NCBI GenBank assembly: GCA_020216785.1
Contig: JAIWNO010000088.1
Location: 1-10,000, forward strand
From: Desulfomonile sp.
GTDB lineage: Bacteria > Desulfobacterota > Desulfomonilia > Desulfomonilales > Desulfomonilaceae
Direction of reading: 5' to 3'
Length of the DNA stretch: 10,000 bases
Shown: in pieces, positions 1-6,888 of the stretch
How the letters are laid out: the number at the start of each line of letters is the position of its first letter
Position numbering within the stretch: position 1 is the first letter of the stretch
The notes under the pieces: generated by a model
What the model was told of the DNA's origin: nothing
The model's database searches: none
Seen by the model: the letters and a program-made list of their open reading frames with translations, nothing else
Program-made: the position numbers and the translations under genes

Positions 1-312
1 GGGCAGCGGGATATCATCTACCCGGGCAGACTGGTCATAGCAGACACTAACGGTGACGGCGAGAACGAACTCTTGGTCATCAAGCAAACGAACAGGGGAA
101 GTTTGATTCAAGCACTTGTCTGGGACGAGACCGCGTTGGCGGTGAAATGGAGGACCGTGGCCACTCCCGGCATCATTTCGGATTTTCGCATAGGCGACTT
201 TAAGAACCAGGGGACACTGTCGTTGGTGCTTCTCCACGTCAAATCCAATCCTTTTCTGGCCTTAACCGGCGGAATCCGGACGGTTGTTTTCGCGTACGAT
301 CTGTTTCCTTGA
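1..312 (+). CDS. VCBS/FG-GAP-like repeat protein, 3' end only
   Basis: The reading frame is open from base 1 and stops at 310-312 (TGA), so this is the last 103 residues of a longer protein that starts left of the window. Near the start is the run RLVIADTNGDGENELLVI. This is the typical core of a VCBS/FG-GAP beta-propeller blade, with a D-x-N-G-D-G-x-x-E calcium-binding-like loop. A second, weaker blade-like stretch (ISDFRIGDFKNQGTLSLVLL) follows with the same rhythm. Such repeats usually build beta-propellers in exported or surface proteins, but the signal peptide and the remaining blades are outside the window, so location and role are unknown. The gene is convergent with the minus-strand operon, whose last stop lies 40 bp away. 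The repeat call is fairly sure; any function is not. Confidence 0.72.
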   Translation, partial: GQRDIIYPGRLVIADTNGDGENELLVIKQTNRGSLIQALVWDETALAVKWRTVATPGIISDFRIGDFKNQGTLSLVLLHVKSNPFLALTGGIRTVVFAYDLFP

Positions 313-314
313 TA

Positions 315-339
315 GCTGATGTCCGGACAGCGTTTTTTT
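315..339 (+). terminator. weak candidate intrinsic terminator after the VCBS-like gene
   Basis: A short stem GCTG (315-318) / CAGC (328-331) with a 9-nt loop is followed after one G by seven T (333-339). It starts 3 bp after the stop codon of the upstream gene. The stem is only 4 bp, so the call rests mainly on the T-run and on the position between convergent genes. Confidence 0.35.
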
Positions 340-351
340 CCGGTGACCGGC

Positions 352-642
352 CTATACCAATCGCTCCTTTCTAATCTTATAAATCCGCTTAGAGACCTTA
401 TCCACTACAATAAGGAAGAGCACGATTCCCACAAGCACCATTATATTGGCGATCGAGGTCGGCAGGCGATCCACGGTCAAGTCCTGCGCCTTGGATATCA
501 AGTAAGAGAACGGTAACACCAGGACCAGGAAGGCGATCACTCGGTCGAGGAACATGACCTCGACCTCAGGCGCCGCCTCGTCTTGGGGGGCTTGTTTGTC
601 GGGATCGGGCCCTGTCGGGGCCGTATCTTTATTTTCTGTCAT
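352..642 (-). CDS. small membrane protein with two predicted helices, unknown function
   Basis: This is a 96-residue protein. The first 30 residues are polar, rich in Pro, Asp and Glu, and probably disordered. Two hydrophobic stretches follow, at about residues 34-50 (IAFLVLVLPFSYLI) and 64-80 (IANIMVLVGIVLFLIVV). The tail is basic (KRIYKIRKERLV), which suggests that the C-terminus is cytoplasmic. I chose the ATG at 642 because AAGGAAG lies 8 nt upstream. An in-frame ATG at 687 would add 15 residues and overlap the stop of the radical SAM gene as ATGA, but the added residues mostly translate the ribosome-binding site. The gene sits directly behind the radical SAM gene and is probably co-transcribed with it. 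I do not recognise the family, and no catalytic motif is visible. Confidence 0.7.
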   Translation of the reverse strand: MTENKDTAPTGPDPDKQAPQDEAAPEVEVMFLDRVIAFLVLVLPFSYLISKAQDLTVDRLPTSIANIMVLVGIVLFLIVVDKVSKRIYKIRKERLV

Positions 643-683
643 CAGTTTGTCTTCCTTCAAGCTTTGAGTACCACTCAAGCAAG

Positions 684-1841
684 TCATCTACTCTGTCCGA
701 GCGCGCATCGGTTTTCCTCCGCACGGAGGTTAAACGGAGTCTGAAGGTGTTCCAGGCCCGGAATGACGTACGCGTCTGCGTGCAAGCGCTGGTGGTGGGC
801 GCTCTCGTAGTCGTATCCCCGGCGGACTACGCAGTAGCGACAGTACGGGTAATACGGCGACGCGGAGTTCACGGTGCGCCGAAGTTCATGGTAGTGCTCG
901 CCGCGCCAGACTGCAGCGAAGTCGTCGTTAAAAAAGCCGATGCGCTGCCTCCATGAATGGTAGCAGAAGCGGATCGAGCCGTCTGTGTCGATCTGGCAAA
1001 AGGTCCAAGGATAGCGGCACTTCCCCCCGGAGTCATTAGCTCCCGGCAACGGCGGCAGCTCCACTTCGATCCCCAGCTCATCGGCCTTGTGACGGGTTCT
1101 TTCGAATGCCTCCGCTGCCGATTCGGGATGGCGGAAGAGGGATTCCTCGAAATCCATCTCATTGGAAACGTTGAGGTATTTCACGACGACCTTATAAAGC
1201 CCATACCGCGCGCATAGTTCGATCATCGCGGGGAGCTCTTCCACGTTCGTCCGCATTGCGACGAAGCGGAACCACATTCGGGGGTATTCGACTCCTTGAC
1301 TCATCTTTAGCCGATTAAGTCGACCGATATTGCTCAGAATGGCATTATAATCCGCGCCGCGACGAATGCGCTCCAGGGTGTGCTTGCGCGCTCCGTCGAA
1401 CGAAATGCACAACTCGTGAACGCTTTGGTCTTCAATCATCCACGAGGCGACCTCGCTTCTAAGGAGCATCCCGTTGGTCGTCACCGTCGAGCGGGCCCGG
1501 TTGTCACGAACCAGTCTCATCGCGTCCTGAAGCCTTGGATACAAGAGTGGTTCACCGCCGGAACAGACGAAGACGTCGTGTGCAACCCAAAACAACCGTG
1601 CCGCGATACGCTCGTACAGCTCAAAGGACATCCATCGCTCGCCGGTGAGCGAGCCGTACGAGACACAAAACAAGCATCTGAGATTGCAGGCCTTAGTGAG
1701 GACCAGATCGAGACCGAGCGGCAAACTGATCGGAGTGGGTCGAGCAAGCAATCCCTCCACGTAGTTGAAAAACGCGTTGATGTTGGCTCGTGGATTGGCT
1801 TTTGGAAGTATATAAAAGAAATCTCGGACCCGCTTGAACAT
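684..1841 (-). CDS. radical SAM protein with a SPASM-like C-terminal cluster domain
   Basis: The protein has 385 residues. The radical SAM core carries CxxxCxxC (C52, C56, C59) for the 4Fe-4S cluster, SGGEP at 94-98 for SAM binding and TTNG at 121-124. The C-terminal part resembles a SPASM/twitch domain: C275, C282, then DGSIRFC ending at C293, and C334-x2-C337. Only one CxxC follows instead of the full seven-cysteine pattern, so it may hold a single auxiliary cluster. Enzymes of this class modify peptides, mature other enzymes or act on small molecules; the substrate cannot be read here. The ATG at 1841 has only a distant GGAG (about 12 nt) as ribosome-binding site. The frame stays open upstream, but I found no ATG, GTG or TTG in the part I read (to about 2166). 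The gene ends next to the small membrane protein, a possible partner. Confidence 0.88.
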   Translation of the reverse strand: MFKRVRDFFYILPKANPRANINAFFNYVEGLLARPTPISLPLGLDLVLTKACNLRCLFCVSYGSLTGERWMSFELYERIAARLFWVAHDVFVCSGGEPLLYPRLQDAMRLVRDNRARSTVTTNGMLLRSEVASWMIEDQSVHELCISFDGARKHTLERIRRGADYNAILSNIGRLNRLKMSQGVEYPRMWFRFVAMRTNVEELPAMIELCARYGLYKVVVKYLNVSNEMDFEESLFRHPESAAEAFERTRHKADELGIEVELPPLPGANDSGGKCRYPWTFCQIDTDGSIRFCYHSWRQRIGFFNDDFAAVWRGEHYHELRRTVNSASPYYPYCRYCVVRRGYDYESAHHQRLHADAYVIPGLEHLQTPFNLRAEENRCALGQSR

Positions 1842-1890
1842 TGAATTATGACTGCTCCGATCACCCAGCCGCGTTCCAACCTCGGAGATG

Positions 1891-1919
1891 CTTATATCAG
1901 GTTGCTTTTGAGGAGGTAA
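1891..1919 (-). promoter_or_regulatory. candidate promoter for the radical SAM gene
   Basis: On the minus strand an extended -10, TGaTATAAG (hexamer TATAAG at 1896-1891), lies 17 bp downstream of a weak -35, TTACCT (1919-1914). Initiation near 1884 would give a leader of about 43 nt before the ATG at 1841. The -35 matches poorly, so the call depends on the extended -10 and on the position in the 167-nt gap after trmL. Confidence 0.42.
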
Positions 1920-2008
1920 GATGAATCGTGTGACCTCAGCGTAGACCTTGCGGGCATCAAGACGCCAACCATGGATCTTTCGACATGGATTCGACGAATG
2001 CCGGCCGA

Positions 2009-2479
2009 TTATCCGCTCGTACCAGGCAAGCGTCCGATTTGCCGCAGGGCCTCGTACACGATAATACCGGCAGCGGTCGAGAGATTGAGGCTCCGCACCT
2101 TGCTGTGGTCCACAGGTATTCGCGCCGCCCTCGCCGGGAATCGCTCGTAAAGATCCGCGGGGAGGCCCGTCGTCTCCGCGCCAAACAGAATGTGGTCATC
2201 GAGCCGAAATTCGACCGAATGGTATATTTCTCCCCGATGGCTGCTCGTAAGTACTACCTTATCGGGATTCACCCCCGCGAGGTACTCGTCCAGGTCGGAC
2301 CACACCCGCACATCTACCTTCTCCCAATAATCCAGCCCCGCGCGTTTGAGCGACTTGTCGTCAATCCGGAATCCAAGCGGTTTGACTAGGTGCAGCGTCG
2401 CTCCCACCGCACAGCAGAGCCGTCCAATGTTACCGGTATTCGGAGGAATTTCCGGATGAATGAGCACCACGTTCAGCAT
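2009..2479 (-). CDS. trmL: tRNA (cytidine/uridine-34-2'-O)-methyltransferase
   Basis: TrmL is a SPOUT-class enzyme that transfers a methyl group from SAM to the 2'-OH of the wobble nucleotide in certain leucine tRNAs. The 156 residues match the E. coli protein (157) in length and layout: HPEIPPNTGNIGRL at 8-21, PLGF at 34-37, the AGLDYWE segment, FGAETTGLP at 99-107, and the C-terminal knot segment IPVDHSKVRSLNLS (121-134) followed by VYEALRQ. I chose the ATG at 2479 because family members begin MLN.. and AGGAG lies just upstream (2488-2484). The in-frame ATG at 2506 has no ribosome-binding site and would overlap the previous gene. The gene starts 20 nt after the AlkP-like gene and is probably co-transcribed with it. 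Family assignment is firm. Confidence 0.93.
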   Translation of the reverse strand: MLNVVLIHPEIPPNTGNIGRLCCAVGATLHLVKPLGFRIDDKSLKRAGLDYWEKVDVRVWSDLDEYLAGVNPDKVVLTSSHRGEIYHSVEFRLDDHILFGAETTGLPADLYERFPARAARIPVDHSKVRSLNLSTAAGIIVYEALRQIGRLPGTSG

Positions 2480-2499
2480 GACGCTCCTGCGGTTTGCCT

Positions 2500-3825
2500 T
2501 CAGCATGCTTGAGAGAGAAACTTGAGCACCAATCCTGCCACATCGGTAATCTTAGGACTCGGAAGTCGATCCACAAGTGCTGGATCGTCCACAATCAGGA
2601 ACGCGTCGTCGGGTGTATGCATTCCAGTGAAAACATCTCCAGCGGAAGGCGCGGTCACGTTCACTTGCCCCTTGAGATCATACCCTCGGCGGGGCAGGAG
2701 AATCAGGTCCGGTGCGAGGTGCAGGCAATCGCCCTCGTATATCTCCTCACGACTAAGCACGTGGTCGAAAAGAAGGTCTCCGGGGCCATCGACTCCATCA
2801 GGGTCCGTGATACCCGCGTCGCCGAGGGTCAGATCGCGGAGTTCCTGTTGAAGCCGTCTCAAAACCTCGATCTTTTCTGTCCGGCTTACCGCCCCGCCAC
2901 GAAATCTATCCCGGGTGTTAAGGTAGACGCGATTGGCGTCCATCGCGAACGCGACGGAGTCGGGATGCACGTCGTCGATCAACGCGGGAGACTCACCCTT
3001 GAATCTCAGCCAGCCCTTCGAGCGCAAAATATGGTTCACGTACACCTGAGTTTTTAGACTGGTAAAGCCGTGATCCGAGAGGATCACCAGTCGCGTGTCC
3101 GATCCAATTTTTTCTCGGAATCTGCCGACGAACGTGTCCACTGCTCGGTAATAGTCAATGAAATCTTTGTGGAACGGATGGCTCGGGTCGTATGCTGCAT
3201 CGAAAAAGAAGTGGTTCAGGCGATCAGTTCCGGTGATCACCCCGATGAAAAGATCCCACGGACGAGTCGCCAGAAGTGATGCCATGACATCCCCGTGCAG
3301 CGAGAGGAGCCGGAAAAGCTCTTCGAGCAGCACGTGTTTATTGTAGCGGCCGCGTTCGATATCCGCGTCCACTTGGTAGTCCTTCGCGTTCAGCCACGGC
3401 AAAAGCTCCGGCGGATAGACCGCGCGGTCGAGGAGCGGCGCAGTGAAGCCTGCTATGAGGATCCCGTTCAGCGGTCGCGCGGGATAGGTGAACGGTACGT
3501 TGATCACAATCGCGCGCAGGTCCGGGCGCTGCTGCCAAATGACAGGACTGCGGACATCGTCAAAGGACGGGAGGCGGGTCGAGATCATTCCCGGCTTGAG
3601 GTCGGTGAAACCAAATATGCCGTGTGCGCCCGGACCCTCGCCGGTAAGGAAGGACGTCCACGCGACCGGTGATACCGGCGGCAGTGTGGTTCTCATCCGG
3701 AGAAACGCACCCTGTGCCGCTTCCCTTGCGAGACAGGGCATAATCCCCTGCTGAAAGAGCCGCTGCAGAAGGCTGTACGGCACTCCGTCCAAGCCGAGAA
3801 CGGCAGTTCGTCGAGTCAAATTCAC
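2500..3825 (-). CDS. AlkP-superfamily phosphohydrolase/phosphomutase (COG3379-like)
   Basis: The protein has 441 residues with the metal-binding pattern of the alkaline phosphatase superfamily (type I phosphodiesterase branch). D13 sits in the first strand (VLGLDG). The nucleophile region is PPVSPVAWTSFLTG (49-62), followed by PGAHGIFGF. Further ligands are D201 and H205 (GTDRLNH), D251 and H252 (LSDHGF) and H403 (GMHTPDD). No signal peptide or membrane helix is visible, so it is probably cytoplasmic. Relatives are annotated as phosphohydrolases, phosphodiesterases or phosphomutases, and the substrate cannot be predicted. The start is a GTG (3825-3823) that overlaps the TGA of the PHP gene as GTGA, with GGAG 8 nt upstream, so translation is probably coupled. 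Two phosphoester-cleaving enzymes are thus encoded back to back. Confidence 0.87.
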   Translation of the reverse strand: MNLTRRTAVLGLDGVPYSLLQRLFQQGIMPCLAREAAQGAFLRMRTTLPPVSPVAWTSFLTGEGPGAHGIFGFTDLKPGMISTRLPSFDDVRSPVIWQQRPDLRAIVINVPFTYPARPLNGILIAGFTAPLLDRAVYPPELLPWLNAKDYQVDADIERGRYNKHVLLEELFRLLSLHGDVMASLLATRPWDLFIGVITGTDRLNHFFFDAAYDPSHPFHKDFIDYYRAVDTFVGRFREKIGSDTRLVILSDHGFTSLKTQVYVNHILRSKGWLRFKGESPALIDDVHPDSVAFAMDANRVYLNTRDRFRGGAVSRTEKIEVLRRLQQELRDLTLGDAGITDPDGVDGPGDLLFDHVLSREEIYEGDCLHLAPDLILLPRRGYDLKGQVNVTAPSAGDVFTGMHTPDDAFLIVDDPALVDRLPSPKITDVAGLVLKFLSQAC

Positions 3826-4721
3826 GGGAGTGCTCCACGTGGCTGATCAGTAGTGGCTGCAGCTGGACCCGGACCTGCAAGCCGGGCGTGCCTCTCTTTG
3901 AGTTTTTCCACCAGAACGGGTGAGATCGGAGCACGTCCGGGAATCACCCCGAGTTCCACTTCCGGTTTGTTCGCGCCGTGGAAGTCGGTGCCTCCAGTGA
4001 CAACCAGGTCATACCGTCTCGCGTATTCAAGAAAGCGCTCAGTCTGTTCCGGAGTATGTTTGGGATAGTAGACCTCAAGGCCCTGGAGACCATGTGGAAG
4101 GAGGTCCTGGATAATCACTTCCAACGCGGTCAGTCCATCCTCCACGAGCGTGTGCGGATGGGCGATCACCGGCAGCCCGCCAGCCTCGGAGATCAGATTG
4201 AGGATTTCCACCGGTTCGAGTTTCTTCTTTTCCACGTACGCGGGGCGGCCGCTTCTCAGGTACCGGTCGAACGCTTCCTGCATTGTGGAAACGTAACGCT
4301 TCAGAGCAAGCACGCGGGCGATATGCGGTCGGCCTGTAACTCCGCCGCTGGCTTGGGCGTTGACTTCTTCCGGTGAAACGTGTACTTCGAGGTCCCGAAG
4401 ATTGGCAAGGATCTTATGGGTCCTCTCTTCACGAGCACGTTTGAGTCGCTCCAGTGCCGCTACCAGAGCGGGACAGTCTGTTCGGATGAAGTAGCCGAGA
4501 ATATGGAAGATCCCGCGCTTCCAACGCGCGCTCATCTCCACCCCGGCAATTACTTCGACACCTTTTACGGCGCCGGCTGCGATGCCTTCTTCAACGCCTT
4601 CCAGCGTGTCGTGGTCGGTAATTGCCAGCGCGGTAACACCTTTTTGCGCAGCAAGGCCTACAAGGGCGGTAGGAGACAAAGTGCCGTCCGAGGCGGTTGT
4701 GTGGACGTGAAGGTCGATCAT
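3822..4721 (-). CDS. PHP-domain phosphoesterase, TrpH / RNase AM-like
   Basis: This 299-residue protein has the full metal-ligand set of the PHP family: H5 and H7 (DLHVHT), D12, D36-H37 (ITDHDT), E62 (GVEMS), H73, H133 (GRPHIA), H188 (IAHPH) and D246/H248 (GTDFHG). This arrangement matches the TrpH/YciV group (COG0613). Its characterised members hydrolyse 3',5'-nucleoside bisphosphates or act as 5'-3' exoribonucleases that trim rRNA 5' ends. Which activity applies here is inference. The last 20 residues are Pro/Ala-rich and probably disordered. No good ribosome-binding site precedes the ATG at 4721, but the start is fixed by the conserved MIDLHVHT. It is the first gene of the minus-strand group, and its leader holds a terminator-like element. 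Confidence 0.88.
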   Translation of the reverse strand: MIDLHVHTTASDGTLSPTALVGLAAQKGVTALAITDHDTLEGVEEGIAAGAVKGVEVIAGVEMSARWKRGIFHILGYFIRTDCPALVAALERLKRAREERTHKILANLRDLEVHVSPEEVNAQASGGVTGRPHIARVLALKRYVSTMQEAFDRYLRSGRPAYVEKKKLEPVEILNLISEAGGLPVIAHPHTLVEDGLTALEVIIQDLLPHGLQGLEVYYPKHTPEQTERFLEYARRYDLVVTGGTDFHGANKPEVELGVIPGRAPISPVLVEKLKERHARLAGPGPAAATTDQPRGALP

Positions 4722-4769
4722 GGATTAGTCTTCGGCTTGTCAGGCCCCGAGAGGTCGATCTCAGGTCTC

Positions 4770-4787
4770 AAGGGAAATCGTTTCCTT
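4770..4787. repeat. short inverted repeat in the PHP gene leader
   Basis: AAGG-g-AAA (4770-4777) and TTTCCTT (4781-4787) can form a 7-bp stem with one bulged base and a 3-nt loop. It lies about 50 bp upstream of the PHP start codon and between that gene and the terminator-like hairpin at 4824-4856. It is A/T-rich in part and short, so it may be chance. Confidence 0.3.
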
Positions 4788-4823
4788 GGGCATGGGCCCC
4801 AGGCGCGAGAGATTCGTAGCATG

Positions 4824-4856
4824 AAAAAAAGCCGAATGGAAGCGTATGGCATTGGC
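4824..4856 (-). terminator. terminator-like hairpin upstream of the PHP gene (possible attenuator)
   Basis: Read on the minus strand, GCCAATG (4856-4850) pairs with CATT-C-GGC (4838-4831), giving a 7-bp stem with one bulged C and an 11-nt loop. Seven T (4830-4824) follow directly. This is the layout of an intrinsic terminator. It points toward the PHP gene, about 100 bp before its start, so it would act either as an attenuator in the leader or as a block to antisense transcription coming from glmS. Stem strength is moderate. Confidence 0.42.
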
Positions 4857-4865
4857 AGCAGCGCC

Positions 4866-4885
4866 TTCGGAGCGAATGCTCCGAA
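4866..4885. repeat. perfect 8-bp inverted repeat between divergent genes (operator or RNA hairpin)
   Basis: TTCGGAGC (4866-4873) and GCTCCGAA (4878-4885) are exact inverted copies separated by GAAT. No T-run follows on either strand, so it is not an intrinsic terminator. It lies between the PHP gene and glmS, about 70 bp upstream of the glmS start. It could be an operator for a dimeric regulator or a leader hairpin on the minus strand. Confidence 0.55.
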
Positions 4886-4931
4886 CGAAAGAATTGTCAT
4901 GGGGAAAATGACGTGGTATTTATTATGATTC

Positions 4932-4937
4932 ATTATA
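4932..4937 (-). promoter_or_regulatory. perfect -10 hexamer on the minus strand, weak promoter candidate
   Basis: TATAAT reads on the minus strand at 4937-4932. No recognisable -35 lies at the right distance: the hexamer 17 bp upstream is ACATTT, inside the glmS start. If active, it would give the PHP operon a leader of about 205 nt that contains the inverted repeats described above. On the plus strand the same A/T-rich block (4917-4937) could hold the glmS -10, with TTGTCA at 4894-4899 as a poorly spaced -35. Confidence 0.28.
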
Positions 4938-4956
4938 CCGCGGGGAGCACTACCAA

Positions 4957-6789
4957 ATGTGCGGAATCGTAGGATATGTCGGATCATCGCCCGCCTACGC
5001 GATCCTCATTGACGGCCTGAAGAGGCTTGAGTACCGGGGCTACGACTCGACAGGCATCGCAGTGATGGACTCCGGACGCATCGAAATTGCGCGCGCAAAA
5101 GGCAAAATCAGGGACCTGGAGGCGATGGTCAAAGGGGTGCCTCCTGCGGGGACCGTCGGTGTTGGCCATACCCGCTGGGCCACTCACGGGCGACCCTCGG
5201 AGACCAACGCTCACCCTCACCGTGCGGGCCGGACCGTAGTGGTCCACAACGGCATCATCGAAAATTACTCCTCGATAAAGAAGACCCTCATTGAGGCAGG
5301 GCGCACGTTCACGTCCGAAACGGACACCGAGGTCATCGCACAACTTATCGACAAGCATATGGATGACGGCATGACCCCCATCGATGCCATACGGGCGGCG
5401 TGCAGGGAGATCAAAGGCTCGTTTGCCACGGGCGTTCTCTTTGAAAACGATCCCGCGACCCTCTATGCAATGCGCAACGAATGCCCTCTCGTGGTAGGGC
5501 TCGGCCAAGGTGAGAATTTTATCGCTTCAGATATACCCGCGATCCTTAACCATACCCGGCAAATGATCTTCATGAACGACGGAGAAATCGCGATCCTCCG
5601 CACAGACGGGGTTACCTTCATGGATTTCGACGGAAACCCTGTCAAGAAAACCCCGCGCCTTATGGACCTCAACCCGGTTATGGCGGAAAAGGGCGGCTAC
5701 AAGCATTTCATGCTCAAGGAGATATACGAACAGCCGCGCGCGGTCACGGACACATTTCGCGGGCGGATCTCCCCCGAAACCGGAGAGGTCTTTCTCGACG
5801 GGTTGCTTCTTTCAGATGAAGAGGTGCGACGCATCAAGCGTGTGCTCATTATTGCGTGCGGAACCAGTTACCACGCTGGACTTGTGGGGCGTCGGATCCT
5901 CGAGGAATTGGCTCGCATCCCCACGGAGGTGGACCTTGCAAGCGAGTTCCGTTACCGCAATCCCATTGTGGGCGAGGATACACTCCTCGTGAGCATTAGC
6001 CAGTCAGGAGAAACTGCGGACACCATTGCAGCGACCCACGAGGGCGCTCGACGAGGAGCGATGGTGATTTCGATCTGCAACGTGATCGAGTCGAGCTTGG
6101 CACGATGCTCGGATCGAGGTGTGATCTATACCCATGCTGGCCCCGAGATCGGCGTCGCCTCCACCAAGGCGTTCACAACCCAAATTACTACGTTGTACCT
6201 TCTCGGCCTGTATCTCGCGGAAAGACGCGGCACCTTGGATGTGGAAGCACGGAAACAGTTCATCGGCGATCTTATGCGTCTGCCGGGCATGATGGAGAAG
6301 GCGCTTGAGACTTCCAAGAAACTGGAGCGCATGGCGCGCGCGTACGAGAAGTATACGAGCTTCCTCTACCTGGCCAGAGGCATCAATACGGCAATCGCTT
6401 ATGAAGGGGCATTGAAGCTCAAGGAAATCTCGTACATCCACGCAGAGGCGTACCCGGGTGGTGAGATGAAGCATGGCCCCATCGCACTCATCAGCGAGGA
6501 AATGCCGGTTGTGGTCTTGCTTTCCGGTGATCGGGTGTACGAAAAGATGCTGAGCAACATGGAAGAGGTTCGCAGTAGAGATGGCATGTTGCTCGTCTTT
6601 ACCGCGGTCGAAGATCCCATGGTGGAAGATATGGCTGACGAGGTGGTGTATGTGCCGATGAACAACGAGTACCTCACTACCATTGTATTGACGCTCCCAT
6701 TACAGCTGCTGGCATACCATATCGCGGACTTCAAGGGCACGGACGTGGACCAGCCGAGGAACCTCGCCAAGAGTGTGACTGTCGAATGA
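4957..6789 (+). CDS. glmS: glutamine--fructose-6-phosphate aminotransferase (isomerizing)
   Basis: GlmS makes glucosamine-6-phosphate from fructose-6-phosphate and glutamine, the entry step to UDP-GlcNAc. The 610 residues match the usual length (E. coli 609). The protein begins MCGIVGYVG, so the catalytic cysteine becomes N-terminal after Met removal. The glutaminase domain shows R73 (HTRWATHG), N98-G99 (HNGIIEN) and D123 (TDTEV). Two SIS domains follow, with CGTSYHAG (301-308), SQSGETADT (349-357) and the isomerase residues K487, E490, H506 and K605 in the C-terminal PRNLAKSVTVE. The start is fixed by MCGI, with GGGGAG 9 nt upstream. It is the first gene of the plus-strand group, and glmM follows after 99 bp. 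I see no glmS ribozyme in the 5' region. Assignment is very firm. Confidence 0.98.
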   Translation: MCGIVGYVGSSPAYAILIDGLKRLEYRGYDSTGIAVMDSGRIEIARAKGKIRDLEAMVKGVPPAGTVGVGHTRWATHGRPSETNAHPHRAGRTVVVHNGIIENYSSIKKTLIEAGRTFTSETDTEVIAQLIDKHMDDGMTPIDAIRAACREIKGSFATGVLFENDPATLYAMRNECPLVVGLGQGENFIASDIPAILNHTRQMIFMNDGEIAILRTDGVTFMDFDGNPVKKTPRLMDLNPVMAEKGGYKHFMLKEIYEQPRAVTDTFRGRISPETGEVFLDGLLLSDEEVRRIKRVLIIACGTSYHAGLVGRRILEELARIPTEVDLASEFRYRNPIVGEDTLLVSISQSGETADTIAATHEGARRGAMVISICNVIESSLARCSDRGVIYTHAGPEIGVASTKAFTTQITTLYLLGLYLAERRGTLDVEARKQFIGDLMRLPGMMEKALETSKKLERMARAYEKYTSFLYLARGINTAIAYEGALKLKEISYIHAEAYPGGEMKHGPIALISEEMPVVVLLSGDRVYEKMLSNMEEVRSRDGMLLVFTAVEDPMVEDMADEVVYVPMNNEYLTTIVLTLPLQLLAYHIADFKGTDVDQPRNLAKSVTVE

Positions 6790-6878
6790 GCGATCATCAG
6801 TGCCGCAGTAGCGCGAGACGGTCCCGCGCCGCGGCGGCGTATGATAGGAGCTGTTGGTGAGCCGCCGGCGGAAGCCCG

Positions 6879-6883
6879 AAGGA
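6879..6883 (+). promoter_or_regulatory. ribosome-binding site that sets the glmM start
   Basis: AAGGA lies 5 nt before the ATG at 6889. The other in-frame ATG at 6841 follows a GC-rich run with no such site, so 6889 is preferred. Confidence 0.7.
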
Positions 6884-6888
6884 ATCGT

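Noticed and set aside
1911..1944. Plus-strand AGGAGGT followed by ATG and a 7-codon frame
   Set aside because: The frame stops at once (MNRVTSA) and no plus-strand gene follows. The same bases are part of the candidate minus-strand promoter for the radical SAM gene.
1969..1990. CATGGAT direct repeat and CCATG/CATGG inverted repeat after trmL
   Set aside because: The arms are 5-7 bp, no T-run follows on the minus strand, and nothing suggests more than chance.
1985..2389. 134-codon plus-strand open frame
   Set aside because: It lies opposite trmL, whose motifs are clear, and shows no domain of its own.
4722..4956. glmS ribozyme upstream of glmS
   Set aside because: The known ribozyme is found mainly in Gram-positive bacteria, and I could not find its conserved core here.
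4718..4987. Minus-strand open frame across the glmS/PHP intergenic region, stop overlapping the PHP start as ATGA
   Set aside because: No ribosome-binding site precedes either ATG (4987 or 4933), the protein resembles no family I know, and the frame crosses palindromes and a T-run. Kept only as a possible leader-peptide idea.
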